From assembly GCA_937957915.1 (NCBI GenBank), contig CALGNZ010000048.1:1-35406 (forward strand): 35,406 nt of DNA, read 5' to 3'. Below the pieces are notes generated by a model. That model made no database searches. It was not told the origin of the DNA and saw only the letters and a list, made by a program, of their open reading frames with translations. A program made the translations under genes and the position numbers. How positions within the stretch are numbered: the stretch's first letter is position 1; the number at the start of each line of letters is the position of its first letter. The DNA is from an uncultured Granulosicoccaceae bacterium. GTDB lineage: Bacteria; Pseudomonadota; Gammaproteobacteria; Granulosicoccales; Granulosicoccaceae. Below are positions 23,574-32,673 of the stretch, one piece after another.

Positions 23574-25274
23574 TTAGCGACCATCGAGTTTATAGGCAAT
23601 TATTTCATTGCCACGTTTATAGTTGAGCTGAACATTACCGCCGGCGCCTACAACAATATACTGAGTTCCGGCAACATTATAGGAAGCAGGAGGTGCATTG
23701 ACACCAGCATCTGCCTGATCCTGCCAAAGCAGCTCACCGGAAGCTGAATCATAAGCTTTGAATAAACCATTGCCCTCACCGGTGAACACTATGCCACCTG
23801 CTGTTGCAAGGATTCCACCAATCATAGGTTGCTGTGTTTTGACTTTCCAGCGTATAGAGCCGGTATTGTAATCCACCGCGGTAACATTACCCCACTGCTG
23901 CTCGTCCGGTATCACCTTGAATGCGCCACCCAACCAAAGCTTGCCATCGGGGTAAGGGGTTTCCTCCACATGATAGGTCATCGGTTGATGCAGGTTGATC
24001 GCATAAGTTAACCCTAGAGTAGGATCTATTGCCATAGGCGACCATTCAACACCACCGTTAGCACCGGGCAACATGCGTGCACCCTCTTTCGTGGGCAGCA
24101 CCCATCTGCTTTCCTGTGAGACCATTGGGTCACTGTAGCGAATGAGACTGCAATCACTGGCGTCATGGACATAGACATACCCTGTTTTTCCGCCGTGCAG
24201 TATGCCTTTTACCGTACTGCCGTCTTTGGCGCGCACGTCAGTGATAATTGGCGGACTTACCGCGTCGAGATCCCATACGTCGTGCGCCACGTACTGAAAG
24301 TGGCATTTGTATTCACCCGTCGTTAAATCAACCGCTACCAGTGAATCGGTGTAGAGATTGTCGCCCGGTCTGATTGCACCATAGAGATCAGGTGAAGGGT
24401 TACCAACTACGAAATATACCGTATCGGTTGATTTATCGATTGCCATGTTTTGCCAAACACCACCACCGAGGGTTTTGTAGGGGTCGCCCAACTCTTCATA
24501 GGCTTTCTTTTCAGCTTCTATGTCGCGAAGATAATCACCGCCGGTTGGATCATGTGTTGCCCAAACACCACGTGAATCTTCTGCTGTCGTGTGAAACGTC
24601 CAGAGTACATCGCCATTGTCGACATCCAGTGCTTTTACAAAACCACGAATACCATACTCACCGCCATTGGTGCCGATTAACACCATATTGTCGACTACGG
24701 TAGGTGCCATGGTTTCGCTGTAGCCTAGTTCCGGGTCAGCCAGCTGTGTCTCCCATAAAAGTTCGCCGCTGGTGGCGTCCAGTGCTACCATTTTGGCATC
24801 GAGTGTCCCCATAAACACCCTGTCGCCATAAACCGCCACACCGCGGTTATTTGGTCCGCAGCAGTATGTCGTTATCGGTCCCATCTCATGTTTATAGTGC
24901 CACTTCTGCTCACCGGTTTGCGCGTCCAGTGCATACACATGGTTAAATGAGGAAGTAACATACATGGTGCCGTTGACCACAATCGGCGTCGTCTCGAGCG
25001 ATTCAACGACCTCCATGTTGAACGTCCAGGCGCGGGTTAGTGTGTGCACATTGTCGCTGTTGATCTGTCGTGCGGGATAATAACGAGTCTGATGGTAGTT
25101 TGCGTTGGTGTGTAAAAAATTGTTTGAATCACCCGCGGCGTTATCCAGCATATCCTGCGTTACGGTGTCCATATTGCCGAACAGAGTGCCACCCTGCACT
25201 TCCTGGGCGATAGCCGATCCGCTGAACGCCATAACAGATGTGACTGCAATGGCAGCCATCGTTTTATGGAACAT
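23574..25274 (-). CDS. PQQ-dependent alcohol dehydrogenase, lanthanide-type metal site
   Basis: This 566-residue periplasmic quinoprotein has a signal peptide ending ...GSAIAQ and an eight-bladed propeller fold. Blades repeat patterns such as [11 protein letters not shown] and [10 protein letters not shown]. The adjacent cysteines Cys138-Cys139 ([10 protein letters not shown]) form the vicinal disulfide of methanol/ethanol dehydrogenases. Metal ligands are Glu206 (GGEYGIRG), Asn292 (GNPSP) and the catalytic Asp335 in VWDLDAV. Asp337, two residues on, is the extra carboxylate typical of lanthanide enzymes (XoxF, PedH, ExaF); calcium enzymes usually have Ala or Ser there. No cytochrome domain is fused. 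AGAGGGG precedes ATG 25274. The substrate alcohol is unknown. Confidence 0.93.
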   Translation of the reverse strand: MFHKTMAAIAVTSVMAFSGSAIAQEVQGGTLFGNMDTVTQDMLDNAAGDSNNFLHTNANYHQTRYYPARQINSDNVHTLTRAWTFNMEVVESLETTPIVVNGTMYVTSSFNHVYALDAQTGEQKWHYKHEMGPITTYCCGPNNRGVAVYGDRVFMGTLDAKMVALDATSGELLWETQLADPELGYSETMAPTVVDNMVLIGTNGGEYGIRGFVKALDVDNGDVLWTFHTTAEDSRGVWATHDPTGGDYLRDIEAEKKAYEELGDPYKTLGGGVWQNMAIDKSTDTVYFVVGNPSPDLYGAIRPGDNLYTDSLVAVDLTTGEYKCHFQYVAHDVWDLDAVSPPIITDVRAKDGSTVKGILHGGKTGYVYVHDASDCSLIRYSDPMVSQESRWVLPTKEGARMLPGANGGVEWSPMAIDPTLGLTYAINLHQPMTYHVEETPYPDGKLWLGGAFKVIPDEQQWGNVTAVDYNTGSIRWKVKTQQPMIGGILATAGGIVFTGEGNGLFKAYDSASGELLWQDQADAGVNAPPASYNVAGTQYIVVGAGGNVQLNYKRGNEIIAYKLDGR

Positions 25275-25590
25275 TCCTTTCCCCTCTTTGTTTTAACTTT
25301 GTCAGCCAGCAAGTTGCATTGCCACGCAGCTTGCAGACAATCAAGTGTCGGTCCCGACCATGCCAGTTTGCACCCTTGTAATCACGGTTGCAATACATGA
25401 CCTGTTAAACCAGAGGCTTAGAACAGGGGTTTATAGAGATGTGTCAGCTGCACGTGGCATCAAAAGACATGCCTGGTGCCTGCGGAACGCTGTGATCGCC
25501 CCACAGCTGATTGCACTGCAGTGTACTAATAAATTTTTGGCTTGTGAGGCCCCGAACGCGCTGACTCCCATCACTCCGGGCGTCAACTGA
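25275..25590. other. Intergenic region upstream of the PQQ dehydrogenase gene
   Basis: No supported gene lies in these 316 bases. The stretch must contain the dehydrogenase promoter and the 3' end of the aminopeptidase/editing operon. I found no convincing terminator hairpin or -35/-10 pair. Confidence 0.4.
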
Positions 25591-26145
25591 CTACTCGCTG
25601 ACAGGTTCTATTTTATCAAAATCCACAATCACCGGAGGGTTGTGCAGTGACTCGATGTACATGAGAAGATCATCGGCCTCAACTGTTGTTGTCATTGAAT
25701 TATCGCAAGGGTGGAAATGCAGCGGTTTTTTCTCAAGCAGCGCTTTGTCGAGCACCACCGTTACAGCCTTGCTTTTATCGTTAATCACCGCGAGCGGCGT
25801 GACTGCACCCGGTATCACTCCAAGATAATGCATCAATCGCTGCGGACTGGCGAAGCTCGGCTTACCAATATCCAGATACCTGCCCAGCGCTTTCAGATTA
25901 ACCATTCTATCTTCGAGTAAAGTCACCAGTACCATACGACCTTTGCGGTTACGCAGGAACAGATTTTTCGAGTAGCCACCCGGCACACCCTCCCTGAACG
26001 CGATGGAATCTTCAACGGTACGCATGGGCTCATGTGTAATGGTTGAGTGGCTAATTTGCAGTTTGTCGAGCGCAGCAAATACCTGGTCCGGTGTAGCCGG
26101 TTGCGCTCCATCTAACAACAATCTATCGACAGGGGTTTCAGTCAT
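25591..26145 (-). CDS. YbaK/ProX-type aminoacyl-tRNA deacylase
   Basis: This 184-residue single-domain protein of the YbaK/ProRS-INS family hydrolyses mischarged tRNA, as ProX/PrdX does for Ala-tRNA(Pro). The motif GGYSKNLFLRNRKGRMVLV carries the conserved Lys of the YbaK core. Later segments VIPGAVTPLAVINDKSKAVT and FHPCDNSMTTTVEADDLLMY are typical of ProX. It starts 11 bp after the stop of the aminopeptidase gene and is probably co-transcribed. Exact specificity cannot be read from sequence alone. Confidence 0.9.
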   Translation of the reverse strand: MTETPVDRLLLDGAQPATPDQVFAALDKLQISHSTITHEPMRTVEDSIAFREGVPGGYSKNLFLRNRKGRMVLVTLLEDRMVNLKALGRYLDIGKPSFASPQRLMHYLGVIPGAVTPLAVINDKSKAVTVVLDKALLEKKPLHFHPCDNSMTTTVEADDLLMYIESLHNPPVIVDFDKIEPVSE

Positions 26146-26156
26146 TGTAATGTCAG

Positions 26157-27542
26157 CTAGCGCATCCCAACGAAGCGCAGTTCGAGCGTGGCAAGCATTG
26201 CTCGCAATCCCATTGCCTCACCGCCTATAGGGCGGCCCGGACGATTGCGAACATTCCACGCCATAATGTCAAAGTGTAGCCAGGGCACTTTTACGTCGAC
26301 GAATTTTTTTAAATATAATGCTGCTGTTGTCGCACCGCCAAACGGGGTAGAGGCACAGTTTTGAGTATCGGCTATATGGCTTTTTAGCAGATTCGCATAA
26401 CCCTCATGCAGTGGCAACTCCCAGGCCGGATCAACCGCCTGAACGGACGATTCCATCAATTGATTCGACAGCTCCCGATTGTTGCAAAAGTACGCAGCGA
26501 TCTCAGTACCAACAGCTACTCTTGCGGCACCCGTGAGAGTAGCAAAGTCGACCAGCAATGCTGGTTTCTCGGTACACGCTTCAGTAAGTGCATCGCAGAG
26601 TACAAGCCTTCCCTCCGCATCGGTGTTGTCTATTTCGACTGTCAGCCCGGCGCGAGTGGTAATCACATCTCCTGGTCTGAATGCGTTGGCAGAAATAGCA
26701 TTTTCAGCTGACGCCACCAGCAACCTGAGGTTGACTGGCAACTCCAGAGCCATAACCAGTTGCGCGAGACCAATGGCGTGCGCGGCACCACCCATATCTT
26801 TTTTCATGTTGCGCATACCACTGGCGGGCTTGATGTCCAACCCACCACTATCAAATGAAATACCCTTGCCAACCAGAGTTACCAGTGGATGAGACGGGTC
26901 TCCCCAACGAAGCTCAAGCAAGCGTGGGGCGTTTACACTGGCACGACCAACGGTATGTATACAGGGATAGTTTTCGGCCAGCAATTCGTCACCAACAATT
27001 TCTGTAAAGCTCCCCTCGTGAGTCTGCGCCAGTTCCGCCACAACGGCCGCAATGTGCTGAGGCATCATATCTTCTGCTGGCGTATTGATCATATCTCTGA
27101 CCCGGTAGGTCGCTGCCACTATTTCATCAATTCGTTGCTGATCTGCCGAGTTGGGAATTTTAAGTTGCGCAGGCTCCCGCACTGCTGCTTTGTAGCGGGT
27201 AAATTGATAGGCGCCCAAACCCCAGCCAACAGCCAGAGACGAAAAATTTGCCTTAACGCCAGTCCCTTCAAGACTGTATAAACCTGGCGGCAATCGCGTG
27301 GGCAAGTCTGCCACGGCGAATGGATCTTCAACATCCGCCACCCCGATAAGAAACCTGTCCACCGTGCCATCTGGCGAAGGCAATCCGCAGAGCTGGCCAT
27401 TGCGCGCGGAAAAATCGTTTTGCTCAAGCCACAGCAGCTGTTCAGGCGCCAGCTTTTTCTTGAGTCGTGCATAACTTGCGGTATTCACTAGTACGACTGG
27501 CGTTGCAAGGTCTCTACCGCCAAAGGTGAAGCAGTTTGTCAT
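26157..27542 (-). CDS. M17 leucyl aminopeptidase family protein
   Basis: This 461-residue cytosolic metallopeptidase removes N-terminal residues from peptides using two metal ions. Signature segments are VGKGISFDSGGLDIKP (catalytic Lys and metal Asp), MKKDMGGAA and NTDAEGRLVLCDAL (metal Asp/Glu and catalytic Arg). The C-terminus has TPFGGATTAALYLKKFV and WLHFDIMAW. The N-terminal domain is shorter than in PepA, so this is a PepB-like/short M17 form. GGAG lies 5 bases before ATG 27542. The ProX-like gene follows at 11 bp. Confidence 0.93.
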   Translation of the reverse strand: MTNCFTFGGRDLATPVVLVNTASYARLKKKLAPEQLLWLEQNDFSARNGQLCGLPSPDGTVDRFLIGVADVEDPFAVADLPTRLPPGLYSLEGTGVKANFSSLAVGWGLGAYQFTRYKAAVREPAQLKIPNSADQQRIDEIVAATYRVRDMINTPAEDMMPQHIAAVVAELAQTHEGSFTEIVGDELLAENYPCIHTVGRASVNAPRLLELRWGDPSHPLVTLVGKGISFDSGGLDIKPASGMRNMKKDMGGAAHAIGLAQLVMALELPVNLRLLVASAENAISANAFRPGDVITTRAGLTVEIDNTDAEGRLVLCDALTEACTEKPALLVDFATLTGAARVAVGTEIAAYFCNNRELSNQLMESSVQAVDPAWELPLHEGYANLLKSHIADTQNCASTPFGGATTAALYLKKFVDVKVPWLHFDIMAWNVRNRPGRPIGGEAMGLRAMLATLELRFVGMR

Positions 27543-27666
27543 CAGTTCTCCGACAAATTAAACAAACCGCTATTGTAGCTCTTGTGTTGACTACTTGCGC
27601 TGCTATGACACCAGCAGTGAAAAAGGTTTTTCGGTCGTCAAACAGCAGTGCCGGTTTCTGTTGCAA

Positions 27667-28611
27667 CTATGAATTAGCCTCGTTGTAGTGCTTAAACGCT
27701 GCTTTGTTCCTGGACAATATATAGTCAGCCGCAGAGATTGGAGGATATTCCGCTTTCTGGTCAGGCAATAAGTCGAGCGGATCAACAGTCGCTGTTGGAT
27801 TGGGGTCGTAAAACATTGCGATGGAATAGCGAGGTTCCGCAGAGCGATTTCTAACCCGATGCAAGGTCGACGGCAAAATGCGATTGGACCAGCGCTCCAG
27901 CAAATCCCCAATATTGATTACCAGTGTGTTGTCTACAGGTGGCGCTGCAACCCATTCGCCATCAGGGAATTGCACTTCTAGACCCGCCGTTTCCTGCAGC
28001 AACAGAGTAATACAGCCGAAATCACTGTGCGGTGCGACGCCGAACTGATCAACGTCATCTGAACAGGGCGGATAGCACAATAGTTGTCCACGCAGCATGG
28101 TGCGATCGTAGCGAGATGCAAAAAAAGCCGGATCCGCACCGAGAGAATGCGCAACTATTTGCAGAATTTTATCGCCTGTTTCGCGAATGTAAGCGGAATA
28201 ATCTGCAACAGCTTTGCTGAATTCAGGTAACTCTGCCGGCCATTGATTCGGACCGCACAGTGGAACTTTACCAATCACATCAGGATCGTCCGGCCCGGCC
28301 TCGCGACCCCAGAAAAACACTTCTTTCTGGTCAGTACGCCTGGCACCGTGCATCTGTGCCTTGCCCATCCCGAGGTAGCCGCGATTGTTTTGATCGATTG
28401 ATATCGCTTCTTTACGCTCGAGCGGTTGTGCAAAAAAAAGCCGCTGTTGATTGCGCAGCGAACTGATATAGTTTGCGGCGCGTTCGTCCATGCGAACGTA
28501 CAGAAAGCCGCACTCTCGTGTCGCTACCCTGAATTGTCTCGCAGCGTCATCAAGGTTGAATGTCGCCGGCTTTGACAAATCCAGCACAGAAATTTTTGTG
28601 GTTTCAGCCAT
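27667..28611 (-). CDS. 2-oxoglutarate/Fe(II) oxygenase, isopenicillin-N-synthase-like
   Basis: From ATG 28611 this encodes 314 residues. An N-terminal DIOX_N-type domain (ISVLDLSKPATFNLDDAA...) precedes the double-stranded beta-helix. The iron triad is His195 and Asp197 (PHSDFG) with His251 (STLHRV). Arg261 (PRYSIAMFY) would bind 2-oxoglutarate. The frame runs 70 codons further upstream, but these are not family-like and AGGGA sits 7 bases before 28611. It is transcribed divergently from the homocysteine methyltransferase gene, 127 bp away. The substrate is unknown; hydroxylation or oxidative demethylation of a small molecule is possible. Confidence 0.9.
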   Translation of the reverse strand: MAETTKISVLDLSKPATFNLDDAARQFRVATRECGFLYVRMDERAANYISSLRNQQRLFFAQPLERKEAISIDQNNRGYLGMGKAQMHGARRTDQKEVFFWGREAGPDDPDVIGKVPLCGPNQWPAELPEFSKAVADYSAYIRETGDKILQIVAHSLGADPAFFASRYDRTMLRGQLLCYPPCSDDVDQFGVAPHSDFGCITLLLQETAGLEVQFPDGEWVAAPPVDNTLVINIGDLLERWSNRILPSTLHRVRNRSAEPRYSIAMFYDPNPTATVDPLDLLPDQKAEYPPISAADYILSRNKAAFKHYNEANS

Positions 28612-28738
28612 AGTGAATTCCCTGATCAGATCTCGCACCGGGCACTCAGCATACCTGTGACTGCCGATGGCGGATACTGTAAAGTCCCGGCGCAAAAGCT
28701 CAAAGCGGTAAATAAAAAAATCTAATGGAAATTGTTGT

Positions 28739-29797
28739 ATGAAAAACGTGATTACAGAAATGCTGGATGAAAAATCGTACATCCTTGCAGATGGTGCAAC
28801 CGGTACAAACCTGTTTAGCATGGGGCTGCAAACCGGCGACGCACCGGAATTCTGGAATGCGGACCATCCTGATCGCGTAACCCGCCACTACGAGAGCTTC
28901 ATCGAGGCGGGCTCGGATCTCGTCCTCACCAACACCTTTGGTGGCAATCGCTACCGACTACAGCTGCACCAGGGTGAGCATCGGGTGGCCGAGTTAAACG
29001 AGCAGGCTGCCAGCCTGCTCAGGAAAGCAGCTGACGCGTGTGAGCGCAAAGTTCTGGTCGCAGGTGATATCGGTCCAACCGGAGAAATATTTGAACCCAC
29101 GGGCACACTATCTATCGAGGCTGCAACAGAAGCCTTTGCAGAGCAGGCTCAGGCACTGGCTAACGGTGGAGCAGATCTGATCTGGATTGAGACTCTGTCG
29201 TCGATTGAAGAAGCCCAGGCAGCATTTGCCGGGGCCAGATCTACCGGATTACCGGTTGTTTTTTCAATGAGCATCGATACCAACGGGCGCACGATGATGG
29301 GGGTAACGGCCGCAGACATCATCGGGCTTGCTGGCGAAATGGTGCCGGAACTGGCCGGTTGTGGCAGCAATTGCGGAGTTGGCGCCGCAGAGGTAGTCGC
29401 TGCCATGGTCAACATGAAAACGGCGTGCAAGTCGCTGCCGCAGCCACCTGCACTGATTGCCAAAGCAAACTGTGGCATACCGGAGTGGGTTGATGGCGAA
29501 ATTGTCTACAACGGAACCCCTCAGCTAATGGCCCGCTATGCCCAGCTCGCGTTTGATTCCGGCGCTCGCATTATTGGTGGATGCTGTGGAACAACGCCTG
29601 CTCATATCAGCGCAATGCGTGACGCCATGGACAACTATCAACCCGGTGAGGCGCCGCAAATTGACCAGATTATCGGTGAGCTGGGAGAAGTCTCGCTCGG
29701 CGCCAGATCGCAACTGGACGGTGACATGAGCGTTGCTGGCGGGTCTGCATCAGGTGCTACCCGAAAACGGGGCCGGCGAACAAAACGTTCGGTATAG
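28739..29797 (+). CDS. Homocysteine S-methyltransferase (BHMT / MetH-Hcy-module family) with Arg-rich tail
   Basis: This 352-residue TIM-barrel zinc enzyme methylates homocysteine. The start ILADGATGTNLFSMGL resembles the first module of cobalamin-dependent MetH more than animal BHMT. The zinc ligands are Cys212 (GSNCGVG), Cys282 and Cys283 (GGCCGTTP). The barrel ends near residue 300. A Gly/Ala/Ser-rich linker and a C-terminal tail with seven Arg/Lys (TRKRGRRTKRSV) follow. The same kind of tail is on the methyl-corrinoid enzymes at 5605 and 6617. Methyl donor candidates are glycine betaine or the methylated corrinoid protein at 2192. It stands alone, divergent from the oxygenase. Confidence 0.9.
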   Translation: MKNVITEMLDEKSYILADGATGTNLFSMGLQTGDAPEFWNADHPDRVTRHYESFIEAGSDLVLTNTFGGNRYRLQLHQGEHRVAELNEQAASLLRKAADACERKVLVAGDIGPTGEIFEPTGTLSIEAATEAFAEQAQALANGGADLIWIETLSSIEEAQAAFAGARSTGLPVVFSMSIDTNGRTMMGVTAADIIGLAGEMVPELAGCGSNCGVGAAEVVAAMVNMKTACKSLPQPPALIAKANCGIPEWVDGEIVYNGTPQLMARYAQLAFDSGARIIGGCCGTTPAHISAMRDAMDNYQPGEAPQIDQIIGELGEVSLGARSQLDGDMSVAGGSASGATRKRGRRTKRSV

Positions 29798-29851
29798 CCT
29801 GCGTAAATAACCCTCGTGACACGCGTGGTAATGATCCCGCGCGCCCACCGC

Positions 29852-29880
29852 TTTAAAAAAACCGTTACCAACCTAACCGC
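29852..29880 (-). terminator. Weak terminator at the end of the membrane-protein gene
   Basis: On the minus strand GTTA-GGTTGG-TAAC is followed by GG and seven T (29861-29855). The 4-bp stem overlaps the TAG stop codon and is weak, but the T-run is good. Confidence 0.3.
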
Positions 29881-30649
29881 TGGACGGCGCTGATGCCATT
29901 TCCCGGCTGCGGACTCGAACGGGTGCGTTTTCACGGCGCCCCAGATAAACGTGACGGTAGCTTACGTACAAATAGATACCGAACAGTGGCAAACACGCCA
30001 CAGCCACGGCCAGCGCGAGTTCACTGAACATAAAAAGCACAAAAAACGCGCTGAACGGCAGGTAGCTGGCCACAACAATCACCACAAAGTTCTTTTGCTC
30101 ACCACGCTTGGCAAGTTTCATGGCGTCGATGAGGCTCAGCTTGTGGAATACGGTCAGCGGCAGCAAGAACCACAGTGTCGTGATCATCACTCCGATGTAC
30201 ACAACAAACAGGCTGATGGTTCCCGGATAGAGCCATTGCAGGAACGAAATAGCAGGTGGCCCGGAGTCAATCCCCAGTAAGTCATCGACAACCAAAAATG
30301 ACGCGACTTTGGCAGCAACCAGCCACATCAGCACATAAAAAACCGATAGCAGCACCACCGTCAGAATACTGTTAAGCAGTGCCTGGTAACAGCGCTGAGT
30401 GGAAACGGGCTGCGAATGATCTGATGCACTGGCGATTTCAATCGTCACTGCCAACACCGCCTGGCAAAGGATCAGTCCAGCAAAAAATGTGATGTAGCTG
30501 AACATCTGTAACTTAAAAGCAGCGACAAAAAAGCCCAGTGAAAATGGCAGATAAAGCCAGTACTTTCTTCTCAGCAGCGCCACGCTCTCACGCAACCAGA
30601 TACGCACGTCTGACAGCACAACTTTTTCTGGTTCCAGCGAAGCCGTCAT
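29873..30649 (-). CDS. Polytopic membrane protein of unknown function
   Basis: This encodes 258 residues with about six hydrophobic helices (for example LCQAVLAVTIEIA, ILTVVLLSVFYVLMWLVAA and ISLFVVYIGVMITTLWFLLP). A cytoplasmic N-terminus carries RIWLRESVALLRRKYW, and the C-terminal tail is basic. The pattern resembles BPSS1780-type proteobacterial membrane proteins, which have no established function. Its ATG overlaps the stop of the upstream HNH gene by four bases (ATGA), so the two are translationally coupled. Confidence 0.75.
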   Translation of the reverse strand: MTASLEPEKVVLSDVRIWLRESVALLRRKYWLYLPFSLGFFVAAFKLQMFSYITFFAGLILCQAVLAVTIEIASASDHSQPVSTQRCYQALLNSILTVVLLSVFYVLMWLVAAKVASFLVVDDLLGIDSGPPAISFLQWLYPGTISLFVVYIGVMITTLWFLLPLTVFHKLSLIDAMKLAKRGEQKNFVVIVVASYLPFSAFFVLFMFSELALAVAVACLPLFGIYLYVSYRHVYLGRRENAPVRVRSREMASAPSSG

Positions 30650-30951
30650 TGTTTACTCCCGATAGCACTTGTTACGCGACGCTTTGACACCCACCGCGCG
30701 TGTTTCATAATCGCTTCGTCAGCACGCAACTTTTCCAGACTGTCGTAGGACTTTCCCAACTGCATCTCGTCGTAGAGTTTGTGTAATCCGCGATGGCAAT
30801 CGCGGCACAGCGCAACCACGCGCTGAAGTTCCTCTCGAGTATAGTGTTTTCGGAACCAGTTGCGTCGATGAAGCTTGCGCGGGATCAGGTGATGCGCGGT
30901 CAGGTAGGTGTATCTCTCACAAAGCTGACAACTATCCTTGCCTGATTCCAT
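30646..30951 (-). CDS. Small HNH nuclease-domain protein
   Basis: This encodes 101 residues with a zinc-ribbon HNH fold. CQLC is followed by LTAHHLIPRKLH (the HH of the ββα-metal motif), then CRDCHRGLHKL. The paired CxxC motifs hold a structural zinc, and the His residues would bind the catalytic metal. ATG 30951, with GAGGG 5 bases upstream, is preferred over 31023, which lacks a ribosome binding site. It is coupled to the membrane-protein gene by a 4-bp overlap. No toxin immunity or restriction partner is visible, so it is probably a housekeeping HNH protein of the YajD type. Confidence 0.8.
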   Translation of the reverse strand: MESGKDSCQLCERYTYLTAHHLIPRKLHRRNWFRKHYTREELQRVVALCRDCHRGLHKLYDEMQLGKSYDSLEKLRADEAIMKHARWVSKRRVTSAIGSKQ

Positions 30952-31052
30952 TGCGCCCTCTGCAAAAAAAGCTGGTTGCTGAAACGAACTGTCGATCCGG
31001 TAACAACGTTGCTCATCGCCCACAGCCCGGTGTTTCCCGCTTCGCTGCTGAT

Positions 31053-31134
31053 TAGATTACGTTGGTGAATAGATTACGTTGGTGAGCCAATACAGACCAC
31101 GGCTCCAAACCACGACTCAAAACCACGGCCGTCG
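31053..31134. repeat. Two adjacent short tandem repeats (17-bp x2, 13-bp x3)
   Basis: TAGATTACGTTGGTGA occurs at 31053-31068 and again at 31070-31085. Three 13-bp units then follow from 31096: ACCACGGCTCCAA, ACCACGACTCAAA and ACCACGGCCGTCG. Together they fill most of the gap between the HNH gene and the stop of the HAD gene. No coding role is apparent. Confidence 0.85.
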
Positions 31135-31818
31135 CTACAGGTCGTGTTCTGCCTTGTCTTGTATCTCTTGCACCGCGCGAGGGAGCTCTGTCATAGATGA
31201 GATTGTAATGGTTGCCGCGGAAATTTCCGCATCCGCGGAGGTCAATTCTGGTTTGTAGAGAATGGAACTCATCCCGGCAGCACAGGCGGCCTCGATGCCC
31301 ACCCGGCTATCCTCCACGACGATACATCGCTTCGCATCAAAGCCCATTTTCCGCGAGGCGTACAAAAACAGGCCCGGTTCCGGCTTCCAGCTGCCCACCG
31401 TGTAGGCACTGTAGACCTCGTCACCAAAAAAAGAAGCCAGGCCGGTGATGCGCAGCGCCAGCTCCAATTTGCTTTCCGGACCATTAGACACCACGCACAT
31501 AGCGTTAGACAGCTGCCTGAGCGATTCGACAATGCCGGCGACGGGTTGCAAGCGCCCTTCGAAGTGAAGCGCGGCGCGCTGCCGAAAGCGCTGATTGAAG
31601 TCTGCATCGAGGTCTATATCGTGTTTTTGTTGCAGTTCGTCGAGCACGGCGCTGAACATATAGCCGCGATAGTGGTGAAGCAGATACCCGGGGGATTCAT
31701 CAATACCGGACAAAGCGAGTTCGGCAGACATCGCCTCGCAGTTCAACAACTCACTATCGACCAGCGTACCATCACTGTCGAATAACAGGCAAAATGACTG
31801 ATTGGGATTTTGGCTCAT
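31135..31818 (-). CDS. HAD-superfamily phosphatase (YieH/Gph-like)
   Basis: This encodes 227 residues from ATG 31818; a TTG at 31854 is the alternative. All four HAD motifs are present: nucleophile DSDGTLVDSE, Ser/Thr motif VVSNGPESK, Lys in GSWKPEPGLF and metal-binding VVEDSRVGIEAA. A helical C1 cap with HHYRGYMFSAVLDEL resembles the 6-phosphogluconate phosphatase YieH and the beta-phosphoglucomutase-like subgroup. The middle D of DSDGT is replaced by Ser relative to the common DxDGT spacing only in its neighbour, so the catalytic Asp pair is intact. The substrate is a small phosphomonoester, identity unknown. Confidence 0.9.
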   Translation of the reverse strand: MSQNPNQSFCLLFDSDGTLVDSELLNCEAMSAELALSGIDESPGYLLHHYRGYMFSAVLDELQQKHDIDLDADFNQRFRQRAALHFEGRLQPVAGIVESLRQLSNAMCVVSNGPESKLELALRITGLASFFGDEVYSAYTVGSWKPEPGLFLYASRKMGFDAKRCIVVEDSRVGIEAACAAGMSSILYKPELTSADAEISAATITISSMTELPRAVQEIQDKAEHDL

Positions 31819-31874
31819 CGAACAGACTATGCGAAGGTTTGTACGATTAAACAAGCGCCATGTGCAGAACTTCG

Positions 31875-32216
31875 TTAAAAATCGGCCTCAACAACCGTTT
31901 GTGGCTCCGTAGCACGCGCCAGCCATTGAATCCTCTGCTCCGCCACTGTCAGCAAACACTGGTTAATCTGTTGTGCCCTGCGGCAATCCTGAGCCAGGCT
32001 GTCGCGCAGCCACTGCGACTGCGCGCGATCGATCTGCCCGGAGCCAAGCGCCTGGTCAGCCAGCGACGACAAGCGACGCTCGACCGCAAGCAGTCGAGGG
32101 TCAGTGCAAATTGCCTGTTCCAGTTTCGTGTAGGCATTCTCACAGTCAACCGTTACGCCGGTCGCCGGCGCTATCAGTAACATTACACCTGTAACTAAGC
32201 TCTGAGCCCATTTCAC
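31875..32216 (-). CDS. Secreted LprI/DUF1311-like protein
   Basis: From GTG 32216 this encodes 113 residues with a signal peptide (QSLVTGVMLLIAPATGVTV). It continues with the DUF1311/LprI pattern CENAYTKLEQAICTDPRLLA and a helical region with paired Cys (AQDCRRAQQINQC). LprI-type proteins are periplasmic and some inhibit lysozyme. AGGGAG lies 9 bases before the GTG. The in-frame ATG 32246 is the alternative but has no clear ribosome binding site and would put charged residues before the signal. Confidence 0.75.
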   Translation of the reverse strand: MKWAQSLVTGVMLLIAPATGVTVDCENAYTKLEQAICTDPRLLAVERRLSSLADQALGSGQIDRAQSQWLRDSLAQDCRRAQQINQCLLTVAEQRIQWLARATEPQTVVEADF

Positions 32217-32427
32217 TAAATGCTGCTCCCTGAGTAATGCGGCCATTCAGGCAGTGGGTCAACACAGACAATCCATCGCGGCACGCTTAACGGGATTGGT
32301 TGATTCCACAGCAGCGCGGTGTATCGGCCACTGGCGCGACAACTTGAGGGGCCGCCATTGAAGCAACAGTTTATTGCCGATTTTGTGGAATTTTTATAAT
32401 ACAGACACGTATTTATGCACGTCTTGC

Positions 32428-32456
32428 TTGAAATGGTTTGACGCTTCCCCTATATT
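32428..32456 (+). promoter_or_regulatory. Sigma-70 promoter of the EF-G2 gene
   Basis: TTGAAA (32428-32433) and TATATT (32451-32456) are separated by exactly 17 bases, matching the sigma-70 consensus well. Transcription would begin near 32463, giving a leader of about 250 nt before ATG 32714. A second TTGACA at 32491 has no properly spaced -10. Confidence 0.6.
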
Positions 32457-32673
32457 CCGCTCCGCAAGCCTGCCTTCGGCATCACGCGTGTTGACAATAC
32501 ATCTTGTATATATTGGCGCCGCTGTTCCCCCTCCTCAGGCTGAGCACCAAACCTGCATGTAAGCTAGCATCCGCGCGAGTGTAACGGATGGCAACTCAGC
32601 CATTGCAGCAGATGAGGCAGAACAATTGCCCATCTTTCGACTTAGCAGGGTAACCGGCCTGAAGCCGGCACGC

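Noticed and set aside
28612-28821. 70-residue N-terminal extension of the 2OG oxygenase
   Set aside because: It overlaps the divergent methyltransferase gene, is not family-like, and AGGGA precedes the internal ATG.
32491-32514. Second promoter TTGACA...TATATT before EF-G2
   Set aside because: The spacer is only 12 bases, too short for sigma-70; the pair at 32428-32456 has the ideal 17.
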